Source: Oscheius tipulae (Eukaryota > Nematoda > Chromadorea > Rhabditida > Rhabditidae). Taken from it: DNA of 64,000 nucleotides. Shown piece after piece: positions 23,301 through 38,145 of this stretch. The translations under genes and the position numbers were made by a program. Each line of letters starts with the position of its first letter. Position 1 is the stretch's first letter. The DNA lies in contig JASJZH010000006.1 of assembly GCA_037178975.1 (NCBI GenBank), positions 1,922,001-1,986,000 of the forward strand, given 5' to 3'. The notes beneath the pieces were generated by a model. It saw only the letters and a list, made by a program, of their open reading frames with translations, searched no databases and was not told the origin of the DNA.

Positions 23301-26300
23301 TACCATTTCTTTTATTGTTAGACTTGGCGAGTAGTATTCGTACCAATTGCAGTCGTCATGTTCCACGGAAATGACAAAAGCTTATCCTTTTCAGGATGTT
23401 CCCTTGCCTACCACCTTGACCGACTATCTTGATGTCTCTCCAGAAGCCAATCAGGTCATGGAAAGGGCTGCCTCACGGTTAAACAGACAAGAGAATTGCA
23501 AGAGAATTTATGTTTCAGTACTGCAGAACCGCACGAGACAGAGACCGTCACCAAGTATCTCAGTACGCCGGTGAAGAAGAAAATAATCCTTGAGGCTATC
23601 TCTATGGAGCAATTCGCAGAACAAAACTATAGGGTGAGCCAGTTTCCACTTCCTTTATCATTTCTATAAAAACAAAAAGAGTTGCCCACGGCTGGAATCG
23701 AACCAGCGTCGCCACGGCCACAACGTGGAGTACTAACCACTATACTACGTGGGCCGAAAGCGCTGGCGCTTGTTGATCGAGAGTATTCGCTGTTTCAGGG
23801 ACATCTTCTCGAGGTCAGAAGAGAGCCGATTGTTACTCCTTTCCTGCCGAAAGACAATGATCTCGACTTTCGAATGTCTTTGGAAATATTCAAGCTGCTA
23901 TTGAAGTATATGAATGACACGAAACTAAAGCAGATTCATTTGGACGACTTGGCGAGATATATTGTTCAGCAAGTAGAGTCAATTTTAAGAGGCAAACTTT
24001 CGTTATTTTCAGGGAATCAACAATGCCTATCAAAGAGACGAAACTTACGTTCAAGTTTGCAATCAAACTTACAAAAACAAGGACAAGGTGGCCACTGAAC
24101 GAGGCTATAGAATCCTACAAATGTGTCTTGCCTGCTTCCCTCCCACGGAAAATGTCATTCCTATGCTCGCTGGGTCAGTTTCCAGCAGTTTACAGGCGAA
24201 ATAGGTATCAGATTCCTCACTTCTACTCCAGCTAACGTTCGAAATCGTCTTGAGGACCTTATCCAAAGGAGACTCAAGGTTCGCGGCAGTCAGGTGAGTT
24301 TCCCTCTTCGAAACTTCTCCGCATTAAATTAGACTAGGAATCTATTAATTTGATCATCCCAGGTCGACGCAACTTGCCATAAATACCGTGCACTTAATCA
24401 AAATAATCAGGGGTTTTTTTTGTCGCTTATTGATTTTTCAAACATTAAACATTAGATTTTCATATAAAAATAAAACGGTGCTACAGACTACAGCAGTGTT
24501 TTGATGTATTTGAGTTATTTTAAGAACCATATCTGTACACCAAGGCACATCTATCCAGTAAACCTCTATGCTTTAGAAACAACCTCTCCCTAAAAGTGTT
24601 TTCGCGAGCTCTTTTACCAATTTTATTTGTATTTCAGACATCTCGACTTCTTCCTCCTACTTTCCTCGAGCTTGCTGCTTTCAACTCTTTCCAGAGTCCA
24701 GTGGTCAATGTGGTAAGCTTCGAAAATGAGGATGCGGTGGAAGCCCACTCCTGGATGACAACCGCTGATGTCGCTAGCAGAGTTCTGCGGCACAGGTAGG
24801 CCCTTTTTCATTTTTGTTCCAAGTCCTTTTTGTAGAGGTGTAGGAGATCCGAGTGGCTGGACCATCGAGTTTGAGAAGGACGATCATATCATTTCCACTA
24901 CAGGAAATCACTTCTTCCATGACGCTCTAGCCGAGCTGGACTATGGAAAAGAGGATAACAAAAAGTATGATTTCGGAATTTATCTAATATATCTCATTTC
25001 AGGGGGACATTCCTTACTTTCACGACAGAAAGAACTGTTCCCCCGATGAATAAGAAAAAGCCGATTCCGGAATCAAAAATTCTTGAGCACGGACGGTAGG
25101 AAATAAACATCGTTGCAATATTTAGTTTTTCTAGCAGTCCTGTAGAGCGAAGGAAGGAGCGACGAGCTGAGAAAGCTATGTCTCCTTTGGTCGAGCGTCG
25201 TCAAAGAAAATCAAGCGGAAATAGAAGCCGCGACGGTGATTCTCACTATGCTCATGAAGTTCTTCCACCTCCTCTTATTGAGCCGCCAAGCGACTACAGT
25301 CCATCAGAGGAGGACAAGTTCAAGGATGACGACTACACTTACACCTCGATTCAAAAAAAAGGTTTCACTTTTCATATTTTGATAAGACCCATTTGTATTT
25401 TAGAAAAACCGAGAACAAGAAATGTTTCTGCAGCTGATATTTCTCTCTTGGAAAGACACAAGCTTTCCGAGAGTATTGAGGAGAAACCAGAGGTTGTCGA
25501 GAAAGTGCTTCCAATTGGAGCTCCGCCTGGATTTCCTGAAACTCGACCTATGCTGCCAATGACAGAACCGCCTGGTTACAATCAACATTACGGAATGTAC
25601 GCTCCTCATCAGGTAGACGATTTATCGCACAAAGGGGTTGTAAGTGTCACGAGGTGTATTTTTTGACTTTTTGTTGACTTTTTGTTACTCACCCATCGTT
25701 ACGAAGTGTTCTAACTTCAAACGTTTTTAGCCAATCATCCAATATGTCCCCGTCATGATGCAACCTCAAATGGTGGCTCCGATGAACATGATGTCTGGCC
25801 AGCCGATGATAATAAACAATCCTGCCTACGGGTACGGAATGCCTCCAGCACAGCCTTCTTATGGAATGGATCCTAATGGTACCTTTTTCTTGGACATCCT
25901 GAAAATCATGTTTCAGCCACTCAAAGATCGTGGGGAGCCAACAACAGTATGTCCGGATACGCCATCGTGGAAAATGATCGTCCTCAGGAGCAGCGAGCTC
26001 GTAACGACAGTTATGTGCCGAGCGAATATTCCTCGAACAGCGTAGCTTCAAGAATAAGGCGAATGCCTGTCCCGTCGAATAACAAGGACGTTGACAGATT
26101 TCTCGACGAGGTTTTTGATCAAGTGCTCTCTCCAGAAGAACTGAGAACGAGCTCTGCCACTCCCCAGCAGATTGCTTCTTCTATTAAGGGAGGTCTCTAT
26201 GGACCGGACTACAATACGGTATCATTCATTCTATTTGAAGTATGTAGCGTTTGTTAAGACCTCATCAACCGTTTATAACAACCCGGACTACACGAGAACA

Positions 26301-29300
26301 AGCAATGGCTATCATACCGTGGAGAGTGACAACAGACATGGTAGATACGACTATATTGACAGGGTTAGCGTGATATGATCACAAAGTTAAAGAGTTTTCA
26401 GTTGAACCGTTCGTATGACAGTCCCCGATCTCGTGCTAGAAGTCTTCCCAGAGCGGATCCCGATATTTCGCAGCGGTCAAATGGATATAGTCAAATCAGA
26501 GAGGGTTCCCTGGGTTCACCTCTTCGAAGACATGACAATTTCCCGACTGTTTCTGTTCACGAACTGAGGTATCCAATGTCTCCCGTCCCTCCTGTGCCAA
26601 GAAATGAAGGCGACTACCATCCAGGCCACTCCCAACCGACTGTTGTTATGATGCCCGTCGAGATTCATGGTAAACAGTCTTCTATTTCACCCGTGCGATT
26701 TATTCTTCAGAAAACGGACAGATGATTCCTATTATGAACCATGGACAGTCACTACCTCATGTCTCAAGAAGGAGTGTAAGTCGAGTGTTGTATGTGGTGT
26801 ATTCAATTTTCAGTACACTTCCCAGCTTGGCCCGCCGCGCAGACGATTCTCCTTCGAAAATGGGCAAGAGGTTCTACCCCAGTCGCCGGAAGCCTTCGAG
26901 AGTCGACCACTGCAGGTAAGAACCCACCACCGCTTGTAAAGGCGCGATAAATTCCAATAGTTGAAGCGTACGCCTTCCCTCTTATCATGGCGAGCAATTT
27001 GATTCTTTCCTTCTTATCATCCACGGCTTGTACAGTGTTTGCATATCGATTCAACTGTTTCAGAGAAGTACTCCTACTACAAAAATATGTTGCGTTAGTA
27101 CATTGACAAGTTTCAGAGACGTCCCATCACTCCTTCGTCTCGCAAATTTGAGAGTCCCAACATGAGAGCAGTTCTTCAACCACAAAGGTAACATTATTTG
27201 CTTTTTGATGGCTAACTGACACGCTAAACTCTTCAAAACTTCATTTTTCAGGCCTCCCGATTTGTCGAGAGCGCCTAGCAAAGTCAACGGCACGCCTCAA
27301 CTGTCTATAACACCAGTTAAATCACCTCTAGTTGATAGGAAGGCTGTATGTAATTCTATAATTTGTGTTATCTTTTCATTCTCAGCAGACTGGCTTGCAA
27401 CGAATTCCTCTGGAACATTATGCGGACCCTGTGATTCAAAATACTGTTTCGAACAGTGAGAGACCGAACCCGAACAAGTTCAGAATCCCTGAAAGAGGTT
27501 TGATGAAGGAGAACCAAGCAATTGAACGAGAGGCTCTGAGAAAAATCAATGAACGGATGAAGGTAGGGAGTGTAACAGTTATAGTCTAACACCTACTAAC
27601 CCAGAACTTGCCGCCGCCTTTAGACCAGGTGAAAGTTTTTCGGCCGAAGCCACCTATTTTCGTTTCGCCACCGGTAACTAAACCAATAGTTGTTCCCGAA
27701 CCTCAACAGCTTGAAGTTGTAATTCCGGACGAACCTAACACTCTGTACTTTCCTGTTCCGGAGGAACCGGAACCGATTTACGTCCAGGTAAAGGTATTGA
27801 CATATTAACCACTTCCCTCACGCATCACATTCTGAATATGAATGTTACAGAAGCCTGAGCCTGTTGTCCAGAATGAATGGATCTATGAAGGAGAGGTTGA
27901 TCGTCCTCCAGAGCTGCAGGAGATGCATAAGGAAGAGTCGGACATTCCCTATCTCCCGCCAATAAATGGAACAAATGGTATTCTGAAGCCAAAAGACGAG
28001 CGTCCAGCTGTGAAATATACTAAACAGCCCTGGAAGTTGACCATTAGGAAAGAGGTATCACTGTTTGAACGTATATTTCATATTTTTGCTTTAGATGTTC
28101 CTGCCACACGAGCAGTTGGATGACTCGAAGGTTATCGATCAAGTCTTCTCCCAAATCATCGATGATTGCCGTCGGGCCATAGCTTATCGTATTAGGGCGT
28201 ATGAGAGAGATGACGTTGTTCAAATACTAAGTAAGTAATTTTTTTTTCATGTTCGTACTTTGTTTCAGAGCATAACAATGTTCCACCGGAAATGCTCAAC
28301 CGACAGCACGAGATACCAACAGCTATCAAGGCTGAAATTGTTTCGGCAGCAAGAAAATGGCCGCTCTACTTTAGCCAAATCTATGAGGTAGTATATTTTA
28401 GACCTTCTTGAACAAACATTTTAGGTGGTTGAAGAGCGATCCGACGAATCTGTCTCCGTTCTCCTCTCGATCGGTGAGCACGGCGTTCGTCTCTTGCTGC
28501 ACACGCCTCTGGACAAAGAGAATCCTCTAAAAGTACAAGATCATTTGATGTGAGTTTCCAGATTATTCATTAGTCGGTCATTTTAGCTACTCGGACATCG
28601 TCGAAGCGACATTGGAAAGTGATGATACTGTTTGCATTCACGCAAAGAGTGGAATCTCTATCAGGCTCCGTACTCCCATGGCTGGGCAGATCAGCGAGCA
28701 GATCGAAAAGTGTCTATATGGAGCAACTAAGGTACAACTGTAAAAGATGGTATTGTACGTGTGGATTTACAGAGACGACAGTTCGTGCGTGCTATTGCTG
28801 ACTACATGACAACCGAGCCAAACCTTCTCGCTTTCCAGCGAGGAGACATCATCGAACTTGTACGTTTCATACCAGCTTTTTCACAGTTTTTAAGGTCGGT
28901 CAACCGGACGGAGAAGAAACTCCCGACGCCTGGCTGTATGGAAAGCTTGGTAACCGGTATGGTAATCTTCCGTCACAATATGTGGTTCCAGTCGATGAGC
29001 ACGTAAGACTTGTTTCTTTTTGCCTACTAATTTGTGAAGATCTCACACCCGTCAAATCCTAATATACTTCCTCCACTACCTCTTGTCTCGGATGACTATG
29101 TCAACTCCGAGCGGGAACACTCTCTTCACGACTTCATGGACGATTTTGATGAAATGAGTGGTCGCGATCATTTTGGACATAATTTGGACCGCTACAACAT
29201 GATGGAGTACGCTCTGAAGTACTTCCGGATTCCCAAAGGATACGATACTACTCTGAGACGTGGAAGTAAGGACCTTCTTATTCTATGTAAGTAATAAAAA

Positions 29301-31230
29301 CGCATAGAGAAGCAATGGACTTGGCAAGAAGTTGCACAGATGATCAAATGGTCAGACAAACACATCACTCACTCGCTTCTCCGTCTGGAAACGAAGGACC
29401 TGGACAAACTGGCCGTTGATGCTTTCAAATGTATGTACGTTTTTGGTTATTTATCTATTGATATAGGCATCATGATCTACATGGGTGATGATACCATTAA
29501 AAGAGGTGAAAGTGTTACCGATGTGGTCTATCGTTTACTCTACATTTGCAATAAGAATTCTGAGCTAAAGGACGAAATTTACTGTCAAATTATCAAGCAG
29601 ACCACCAACAACAAATCAAACAAGTGAGTATTTTGGTTTCTTGTCATTTTATGTGTTTCAGAAACGATAGTTGGCTTCGTGGTTGGCGACTCTTTGTCAT
29701 TTTAACGGCTTACTATGATTGTTCGCTCTCCCTAAAGCCGTATCTCCTTACCTACCTTGCTGACAATGCCGACGACATGAGAAGGGCTTTTCATGGTTTG
29801 TAAGAGTCTAATTCATTACTTTTTCTCTCAGGAACTGCCAGGATCTGTATGGATAACTTGAAGCAGACCTTCCAATATGGAGGAAGGAAGTATCTGTTGG
29901 GAGCTAAAGAAGTGGAGGAAGTTACTAATGGCAAACATCTGAGACGACAAATATACGGGCTGCCTGGAGGACATCAGAAAATGATCAGCACCAAGATTGT
30001 CACTGTTGTTGAAGAGATCATTCAGGTGAGTTGTTGTTTTCTTTTGCTCAAGCCGAAAAAGACTTGCTGTAAAGAATGCTAAAAACTGTTTTTAGGAAAT
30101 GTGCAATGAGATGAATATTCGTAGCCCTGCGGAACAGCAAGAGTTCAGTTTATGCTATGTCAATGAGAAAAGTAAACCCTATATCTTTCTGTATTACTTA
30201 TCCTATTCAGACAATCGAGTCGAAGCCTGTTCAAACGGAGATTACATTTTGGATATCTGTACCGAGATGGAACACAAAGTTCAGGCATTCCAATTCATTC
30301 TCCGTCGATCTGTGTGGGTTCATCCTTTACGCCTTGACAACCCTATTTTCATCGATGTCATGTTCTTCCAGGTATAGCAACTATTTTGTTTTTTCCCACA
30401 AGTTTTCAGCTTCTTCCTGACTATCTTCTTGGCTTCTTCGTAAATGTGGTCAACAATGGTGGAATCAGTGCAACAATGACGGATGATGTGATTCAGCTTG
30501 CCGCTCTCATTCACTTGGCTGCTAACAACGGAAAGAATACCGTCATCAACAGGTACTTTTGGCTCATTTTTCCACACTTACTATTTATTCAGCAAATCGA
30601 TTCATGCTCTCATACCTGCACCAATTTTGGATCAGCGAATCATGCATCCGGAAACCTGGGTGGATAGAATCAACAGAAGACTAACTGCTTTTGACATGAA
30701 CATGCCTCCAATTCAGGCCAGAGCTGCGTTCTTGGGTAGGTGCATTTGCTTATTTTAAGACTAAAGCAAATGCGCAATAGTCATCCACATCGGCGTTATA
30801 GCATAAAGCTGTCATTTTAGTGCCCATCCCTACTTTATTTTCAACTTACAGATGTCCTTTCTCGTTGGCCTCAGTTCGGATCCACAAAGTTTGAGCTCGA
30901 TTCCATCAGTCTAGATGACTCTCCTCTTCCCCAACTTCATCTTTCCATTGGCAAGAATGGTGTCCGTCTGGTCTCACCCAGAACACATAGAATTTTTGAA
31001 GAGTACAACTACGACAAGGTCTTTATTTTGTTGTTTAAGTGTTTCATTCGATATTCTAGCTGGTCAGTAGCACTATCAAGAAAGAACACCGAGGCAACGT
31101 TATGGACATGGTCGTCAGAACAAGCCATGGAGACAAGACTTACGAGTTGATGATGCCTGAAGCTGTACAAGCGAACCGTCTTCTTCAACAATACAAATTT
31201 GTCGTGCAGGAAAACGAAGGTCTTCTATAA
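20318..31230 (+). CDS. myo15: Unconventional myosin, class XV-like (MyTH4-FERM, SH3)
   Basis: Actin-based motor with a membrane/cytoskeleton-binding tail, split over roughly 40 small exons; I traced most with consistent phase but did not assemble an exact length (order 2,400 residues). Motor: RFERKRIYTNVGDNLL, P-loop GESGSGKS (about 20,690), switch I region NDSATRFG, GERNFNIFYE, switch II VVDMYGYE, YVFCVKSNNERQP and RGYPIRIPF. An IQ-like neck follows (about 23,050-23,200). Tail: a first MyTH4 (23,400-24,200, with RDETYVQVCNQTY) plus a partial FERM, a long Pro/Tyr-rich linker (25,150-27,950), the conserved pre-SH3 segment starting PWKLTIRKEMF, an SH3 domain (about 28,780-29,005, RAIADYMTTEPNLLAF), a second MyTH4 (29,200-29,900) and a C-terminal FERM ending QENEGLL. 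This order, and the PWKLxxRKE segment, match myosin XV; the nematode class XII myosins are close alternatives. Two tRNA-His genes lie antisense in its introns. Confidence 0.88.
22674..22745 (-). tRNA. tRNA-His(GUG): tRNA-His (anticodon GUG), copy 1
   Basis: The minus strand reads GCCCACG at the 5' end, pairing with CGTGGGC before the discriminator A. It contains the D-arm AGTATAGTGGTTAGTAC, the anticodon loop TTGTGGC (GTG, His) and the B box GGTTCGATTCC. The base at -1 is G. A T run (CTCTTTTTA) follows as a Pol III terminator. It lies antisense in an intron of the myosin gene. Confidence 0.93.
23683..23754 (-). tRNA. tRNA-His(GUG): tRNA-His (anticodon GUG), copy 2
   Basis: Appears identical to copy 1 over all 72 positions, with the same G at -1 and a T-rich terminator (CTCTTTTTGTTTTT). 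It lies antisense in another myosin intron about 1 kb downstream. The flanks share only short stretches with copy 1. Confidence 0.93.
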
Positions 31231-32222
31231 ATTATCACCTTTTCTAGAGATCATCATATCCCATTTTGTCTTGTCATTCTTATTATAAAGATATTCAACA
31301 GCCTCCGACTCACGGTTTGCCACTTCGATCGCTTGCTTAAGCGTTAGACTCATTAGAAGCCACATTAAGCTTATTTACATTAACATCAGTAATGTTACGG
31401 TTCTAGCTGAAGGCATGAACATGCTCTCCGGAGAGACCGATACTCTGTTTCCAGTAGAGTATCGTTCGAAAACACTGGCTACTCTATAAAAGTCTTCACT
31501 GGACTTAATGAAGATGGCGGAAAGGAGGAAGAGAATAATCTGCTTTGATACTTTAGAGTAGCCGAGACGCTAATAGGCGATATCTTTTTACCACGATTCT
31601 TTTGTAGAAAAAGTTTTCTCTTTTCAAAGAATGCTATCTTTGTTAGATGATTGCTGTTCATTCTTGAAACTTTTCTGAGTATTTCCACCGAGTTATTTTT
31701 TTCAAACCTCACAGATAATCTTATAGTAAGGTTGCAATCACAAATCTTCCAACAAATGTGCTCTACTGAAGGCGATGCTGATATACTGTAGATAGTATAA
31801 AAAAAATACGTGATTGCGACAAATAATTTAGCTACAGTGTATAAGATGCAGCTTATCTTCTCGAAAAAAAACCTCTTCAACCAAATCAATTCCTCCTTTT
31901 TCGAGGATCCCTCATTTTCGATATTTCCTTCTTCAAAATTGATGCCTTGCTTCCTCTCATTCGCGGAAGACGTACAGCCTCCCATTTATGCTTTAATCGA
32001 TTTTTAACGGCAAAGCAAGCAATTATGTGGACATCATTTACCCATCCTCCTCCTCGATTCTAGCTTCGTCATTTCATTTTCTTTTGGTCATTCCCGTAGA
32101 TGCTAGTCCGTTATCTTATCAACGAGTATTTGCTGACCTCTCGAAGCAATCTCGCGAAGCTTTTAATCTTTTTCATGACCTTATAATTTTTTTGACTGTT
32201 TTTTACTTGATCATAATTTCAG
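31231..32222. other. Intergenic between myosin and p38 kinase
   Basis: AT-rich. The only candidate is a minus-strand open frame at 31,479-31,985, listed separately. The end next to 32,222 carries the p38 leader, with an AG acceptor touching the ATG. Confidence 0.4.
31479..31985 (-). CDS. Possible small gene with N-myristoylation signal
   Basis: An uninterrupted 168-codon frame begins MGGCTSSANERKQ, which fits an N-myristoylation/palmitoylation signal (Met-Gly, nearby Cys, Ser at position 6). The first 37 residues are charged and gene-like; after a possible donor (AGAGGTTTTT) the rest is AT-rich and could be intron. It starts 238 bp from the p38 start on the opposite strand, so the two could share a promoter. 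No family is recognised; it may be a chance frame. Confidence 0.28.
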   Translation of the reverse strand: MGGCTSSANERKQGINFEEGNIENEGSSKKEELIWLKRFFFEKISCILYTVAKLFVAITYFFYTIYSISASPSVEHICWKICDCNLTIRLSVRFEKNNSVEILRKVSRMNSNHLTKIAFFEKRKLFLQKNRGKKISPISVSATLKYQSRLFSSSFPPSSLSPVKTFIE

Positions 32223-34134
<1,912 letters not shown>

Positions 34135-35022
34135 CCACCTCATAACCCACCCTCTGCGTTCCAATAATCGCCTACCTTCTTTTTTTCATTTGCATAAGCT
34201 AACTTGTCTCAAGCGTAAACATGTAATATAGGAATCCTTGTATGCGTTTCCTTTTTACTTATTGATCAAAAGAAAGATTTACGGTTATTCCTATTGCACT
34301 TTTGTGTTCATTGCCCCAATGTGATAGCTTATAGTGTAGACTGAACAAGATTTGTGCCTATTAAACATACAATACTTCTTTTTTCATGACTTTCATAGCC
34401 TGATGTCAAATAGGCACGTATCACCCTGCTTCGAGAGAGGTAGATGACAGGGACAGCCAATTCCTCTGATGAGCGTGGCAACATACAAACACGGGCTGCT
34501 TGGATCGTCGAGCAGAATAAATGATTCGTCTGATAGGGAGCACTTTGGTGAGATAAGTAGGGGCTCATAGTGGTTATGCCAAACATCAAGGTTTTCTTTC
34601 GTGTACGATATTGAACAAAAAAGGGCTCTTCTTCTATTATTTGAAACTTTGGGTTCTGATTCTCACTTCTAGTTTTGAAAATGTACTTCTTGCATTGTTG
34701 CGCTCTCTATTTTGAGCAAGCAGCGACAGCTACAGGCTCCGTTATCTGTGTATTTAGCAATTAATTTCAGATGAACCAGCCGAATTCCCAATTTGGTCCG
34801 TGGAGCAAGAGTTATTCAACGTGCTAAATGCTCCTGAGACTGTGCTTACTTAGCTAGAGAACATGGATGAGAAGGTGGTGTACACGGAAATCGAAAATAA
34901 GGAAACTCAACTTCGAAAAATTCGGAAGAGGATTCTGGTGATCCGTCTAAGGATGAACCGAAATCGGCATTCAAGAAACTTTTGACGAACGATTGAAAAG
35001 GAAGTAGTAAAACGTGTTCTAG
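34135..35022. other. Intergenic with coding-like fragments
   Basis: Two fragments look like former coding sequence but do not form a gene. One, near 34,683-34,853, reads EPAEFPIWSVEQELFNVL to a TAG. The other, near 34,905-34,998, reads SKNSEEDSGDPSKDEPKSAF in a different frame and ends in TGA. They may belong to the decayed gene that follows. Confidence 0.35.
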
Positions 35023-36468
35023 CCCAGACAAACCGTATTTATAGCGAAAGCGAACCTTAGAAACAGAGTTTACATGGGCATTCTTCAGTTTATCCAGAGC
35101 GACGAACATTCATATTTAGGAGACAGGCGGGTCAGTAAAGTTCCTTTTTCAAATCATAGTAACAAAAACGGGTTATGAAAGTCATGGTTCAACAGCAATC
35201 AATTCAGTATGTCTTTACAACCAAGTAAAGGTTTAAAAAGCTATGTTTTCCCCGCTCAGCGGAATTAGAACAACGTTTCAGATGCATGAAGGACGACGTC
35301 ATGCAGTACCTCGTGGAATGTTAAAAGGCAGAGAAATGGCCCGATGTTGTTCTTATCAACACGGCCATTTATAACCTTACGAGGTAAACTATGCGTATCT
35401 CTTGAAACTTTCGCATCGATATTTAACGACGCAAACTTCCCGAACCACATAAAATCGAGTATACTGCTGTTTTCGACCTATAATTCGTTTTCTTGAGTGT
35501 GTTTCCGAGCTCAGCGTGTAAATTAACCACTAGAAAGTGAAACTTGTCGAAACATGCCTCTAGTTTTATTTCTAAGGAGGTTTTACACGCTTAGCTGGGA
35601 AAACATAGTTCATAACAAATGAGTCAAAAATACGAGAAGATACGTCGTGAGCCTCAAGAATACCGCGCCGAAATTTGAATGAAGGATGGTACTTACTCAA
35701 ATTTTGGTCAAACCTAGGAAAAGAACGAAACGGAAGCAATGATCGAGTGTAAAGAACGGTACACAATCCAATGTTTAGTTAAACATCTGTTTAGGCTGTA
35801 AATTCTGGTCAGAACCCTCAAAGCTTTCCTTCCTGGTCACACTTAGGTTATCTGAATGCTGATCATGCTTTTTATTCTCTGGGAATGTAAGTATCTTCAA
35901 GTTATAAAAGAGTTTTAAATTTGAGCCACGATGGAATCCACTGGGGTCCATTGGGTGTTCGCTGCATGACACAGTTTATTATTGGACATATCGCCAAAAA
36001 TATCGCAGAACTTCCGGATGAATTTGATAGAAAGCTGGAAAAGTAAGAGCTGGATGTGTTTTAATTCAGTTAATTATATAACTTTAGGGTTAAGCAGCAG
36101 TGTGAAGAGGAAGGTTCGCTTACTTCATTCAGCCGAATCTTTTATTGTCAAATGAACAAGAGTACTCGTGCCAATCCTAAAGATGTTCAGTCAAACTTGC
36201 AAGACAAGAAAGCAGCAATTCGAAAGCTGTTGGAAGAGCTTACGTGCAGCAGTGACGACTCGAGTGATGATTCGAGCGACAGCAGTCTCGAAGATGGAGA
36301 GATCGTCGATAAAGACATTATTGTGGCTTCCGACGTAGAAGTATCTTCTGATAGCGACGGGACAGACAATGATGAGATCCAGAAGGAGTTCGTTCTATGG
36401 AACCATCTCAGGACGAAAGTACTGAAGACGAGGAATATCCAGATGAATATCTTAAGGATTCCGATTAG
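35023..36468 (+). pseudogene. Decayed PC-esterase (PCED1/FAM113-like) gene
   Basis: Fragments in order match the SGNH-type PC-esterase fold. The first (35,023-35,136) reads TVFIAKANLRNRVYMGILQF, where a GDS nucleophile motif would be expected at IAKA. The next (about 35,260-35,394) reads KDDVMQYLVEC, then an in-frame TAA, then EKWPDVVLINTAIYNLTR. A one-base shift follows, then SLETFASIFNDANFPNHIKS. The last core fragment (about 35,914-36,042) has the catalytic-type DGIHW (LSHDGIHWGPLG). After an intron, an acidic Ser-rich tail (SSDDSSDDSSDSSLEDGE) continues to about 36,390, where the acidic reading jumps frame to STEDEEYPDEYLKDSD and stops. One stop, at least two frameshifts and a lost nucleophile argue for a pseudogene; sequencing errors or missed exons remain possible. 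Confidence 0.6.
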
Positions 36469-37007
36469 TTACCTGTTCCCTCGTTGAAGTTTGTTATTTT
36501 AGTATTCGGTCGGTGCCTTTTTCTTGCTCCTGTGATTTTAACGTTTTAATCCCTATTCGCTTTATCAACGTGTCAGAATTTCAGGTAAACGGTCCATTCA
36601 AGCATTATATACTTTCTTATGTTTTCTGGTTATAATACATTTTCGCTTGTTGTTAGCCTCTCGATTTTTCGTTGTCTTAAAGCTGGGTTCCGAAACGTTC
36701 CAGATCCTGCATCATAACCATTAAGTCGCAGCCGCGACACTATCCTCCTTCGAAAAACTCAAATGACTCGTAATGCCATTAAAGTGCGCTCGCTACAGTC
36801 TGACCACTCACTAGATCTCCGCTACGGGTTCGCATCATGTGGTTTGGGACACATGTTTCCGTCTGTTCAACATGTCATCCGCGGACAAGTTCGATTTTCA
36901 CGCGACTCTAACGTCCTCGAACGAAGTTCAGTTTCACTTGAGTGAAAAAGTCCTGTGGCGATCCTATTAAAGCCCGCTGCTAAGTGGAACCGTCAGCCAC
37001 TTGCAGG
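36469..37007. other. Intergenic, upstream of collagen
   Basis: No gene was seen. It presumably contains the collagen promoter; an AG acceptor (CTTGCAG) lies one base before the collagen ATG. Confidence 0.45.
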
Positions 37008-38085
37008 ATGCCCTCCTACGGTGTGGCCATCGGCGCCTCAGCTTCACTCGTCGGAGTCATTGGATGTCTACTCGTCATGAGGAGCATCGTCCGTGACATC
37101 GACACTATGCGCTCCGAGATTATGAGTGGAGTCAGAGACATGAGAGTGATGTCGGACGATGCCTGGCACAGAATCCTCACTCTGCACACCAATCCTTCAG
37201 GAAAGTCTAACGCTCCCCCAACTTTCAATACTCTTTTCGGCAGAGCTAAACGGTAAGCACAACAGTTACAGATACATTATCGAGTATTTCAGTGCTGCAA
37301 GTCCTGGATATTGTTCTTGCGGAGCCAATTCACAGGGTTGTCCTGCAGGGCCACCAGGTGAGTGTCTGAAATTAATTCCGACAGGTGATTAGGTCCTCCT
37401 GGCTTGCCTGGCCCACGAGGAGATGTCGGTTCTGCTGGGGAGCATGGGAGAGCCGGAGCTTCTGGCCTTGCTCTTGCCTATACCCAAGAAGTTCCAGGCG
37501 GTTGTCTAATTTGTCCTCAAGGCCCTGAAGGACCTCCTGGGCCAGTAAGGCTGAAAACTTGAAAGATTCATGTTTGATTCTTAGGATGGTGAAATTGGAC
37601 AGCCTGGTTTCACTGGAGCTGTTGGAAAGTTTGGAGAGGCTGGACGTGACGGAGAGCCTGGGAGAGATGGAGAACAAGGCGAGCCTGGGGCAAATGGCCT
37701 TGATGGTAACGAAGGCATGCCGGGGCCTCATGGATGTTTGTTTTCTAGTCTTCCAAAATGACGATTAATTGCAGCTGATGGAACTATTGGAGCTCCTGGA
37801 GCCCCGGGACAGCCTGGACCTGTGGGCTGGATGGGAGAGCCAGGAGATGCCGGTCAAAACGGAGCACCTGGGGAGGAAGGACATACTGGTCCTGATGGTC
37901 CTCCCGGTCCCCCCGGTCATCCTGGTCATGCCGGACACGATGGAACACCGGGTGCGCCTGGTGGCAATGGAGCCCAGGGGTAACAATAGCAGGCTGCAAG
38001 TTTCCAACATTCTTTCAGAGAGGATTCGCACTACTGTCCCTGTCCGTTCAGAGATGGAAAGAAGGCTGCTCGTAGCCGTGCCTAA
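37008..38085 (+). CDS. Cuticle collagen
   Basis: Structural protein of the nematode exoskeleton, secreted by the hypodermis. Six exons (37008-37252, 37293-37357, 37393-37544, 37585-37735, 37775-37979, 38019-38085) give 294 residues. A hydrophobic N-terminal segment ([19 protein letters not shown]) followed by [20 protein letters not shown] is the nematode cuticle-collagen N domain. A furin-like basic site (GRAKRAA) precedes a Cys pair (GYCSCG). Interrupted Gly-X-Y blocks follow (for example [25 protein letters not shown] and [17 protein letters not shown]), with Cys pairs between them (CLIC, YCPCPF) and a basic end KKAARSRA. The size and layout are typical of col genes; the exact member is not assignable. 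Confidence 0.93.
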
Positions 38086-38145
38086 TCATTTTACTGTAAT
38101 ACAAGTAAACTATTTCAACAATTTCTTTGAGTACAATAATTGAGA

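Noticed and set aside
23682-24098. Frame starting MPTAGIEPASPRP, resembling a protein hit
   Set aside because: Its first part is the translation of the antisense tRNA-His gene; such hits are well-known artefacts.
34683-34853. Possible alternative last exon for the p38 kinase (EPAEFPIWSVEQELFNVL)
   Set aside because: The reading phase does not fit the preceding p38 exon, which ends in phase 0; the clean exon at 34,078-34,134 fits instead.
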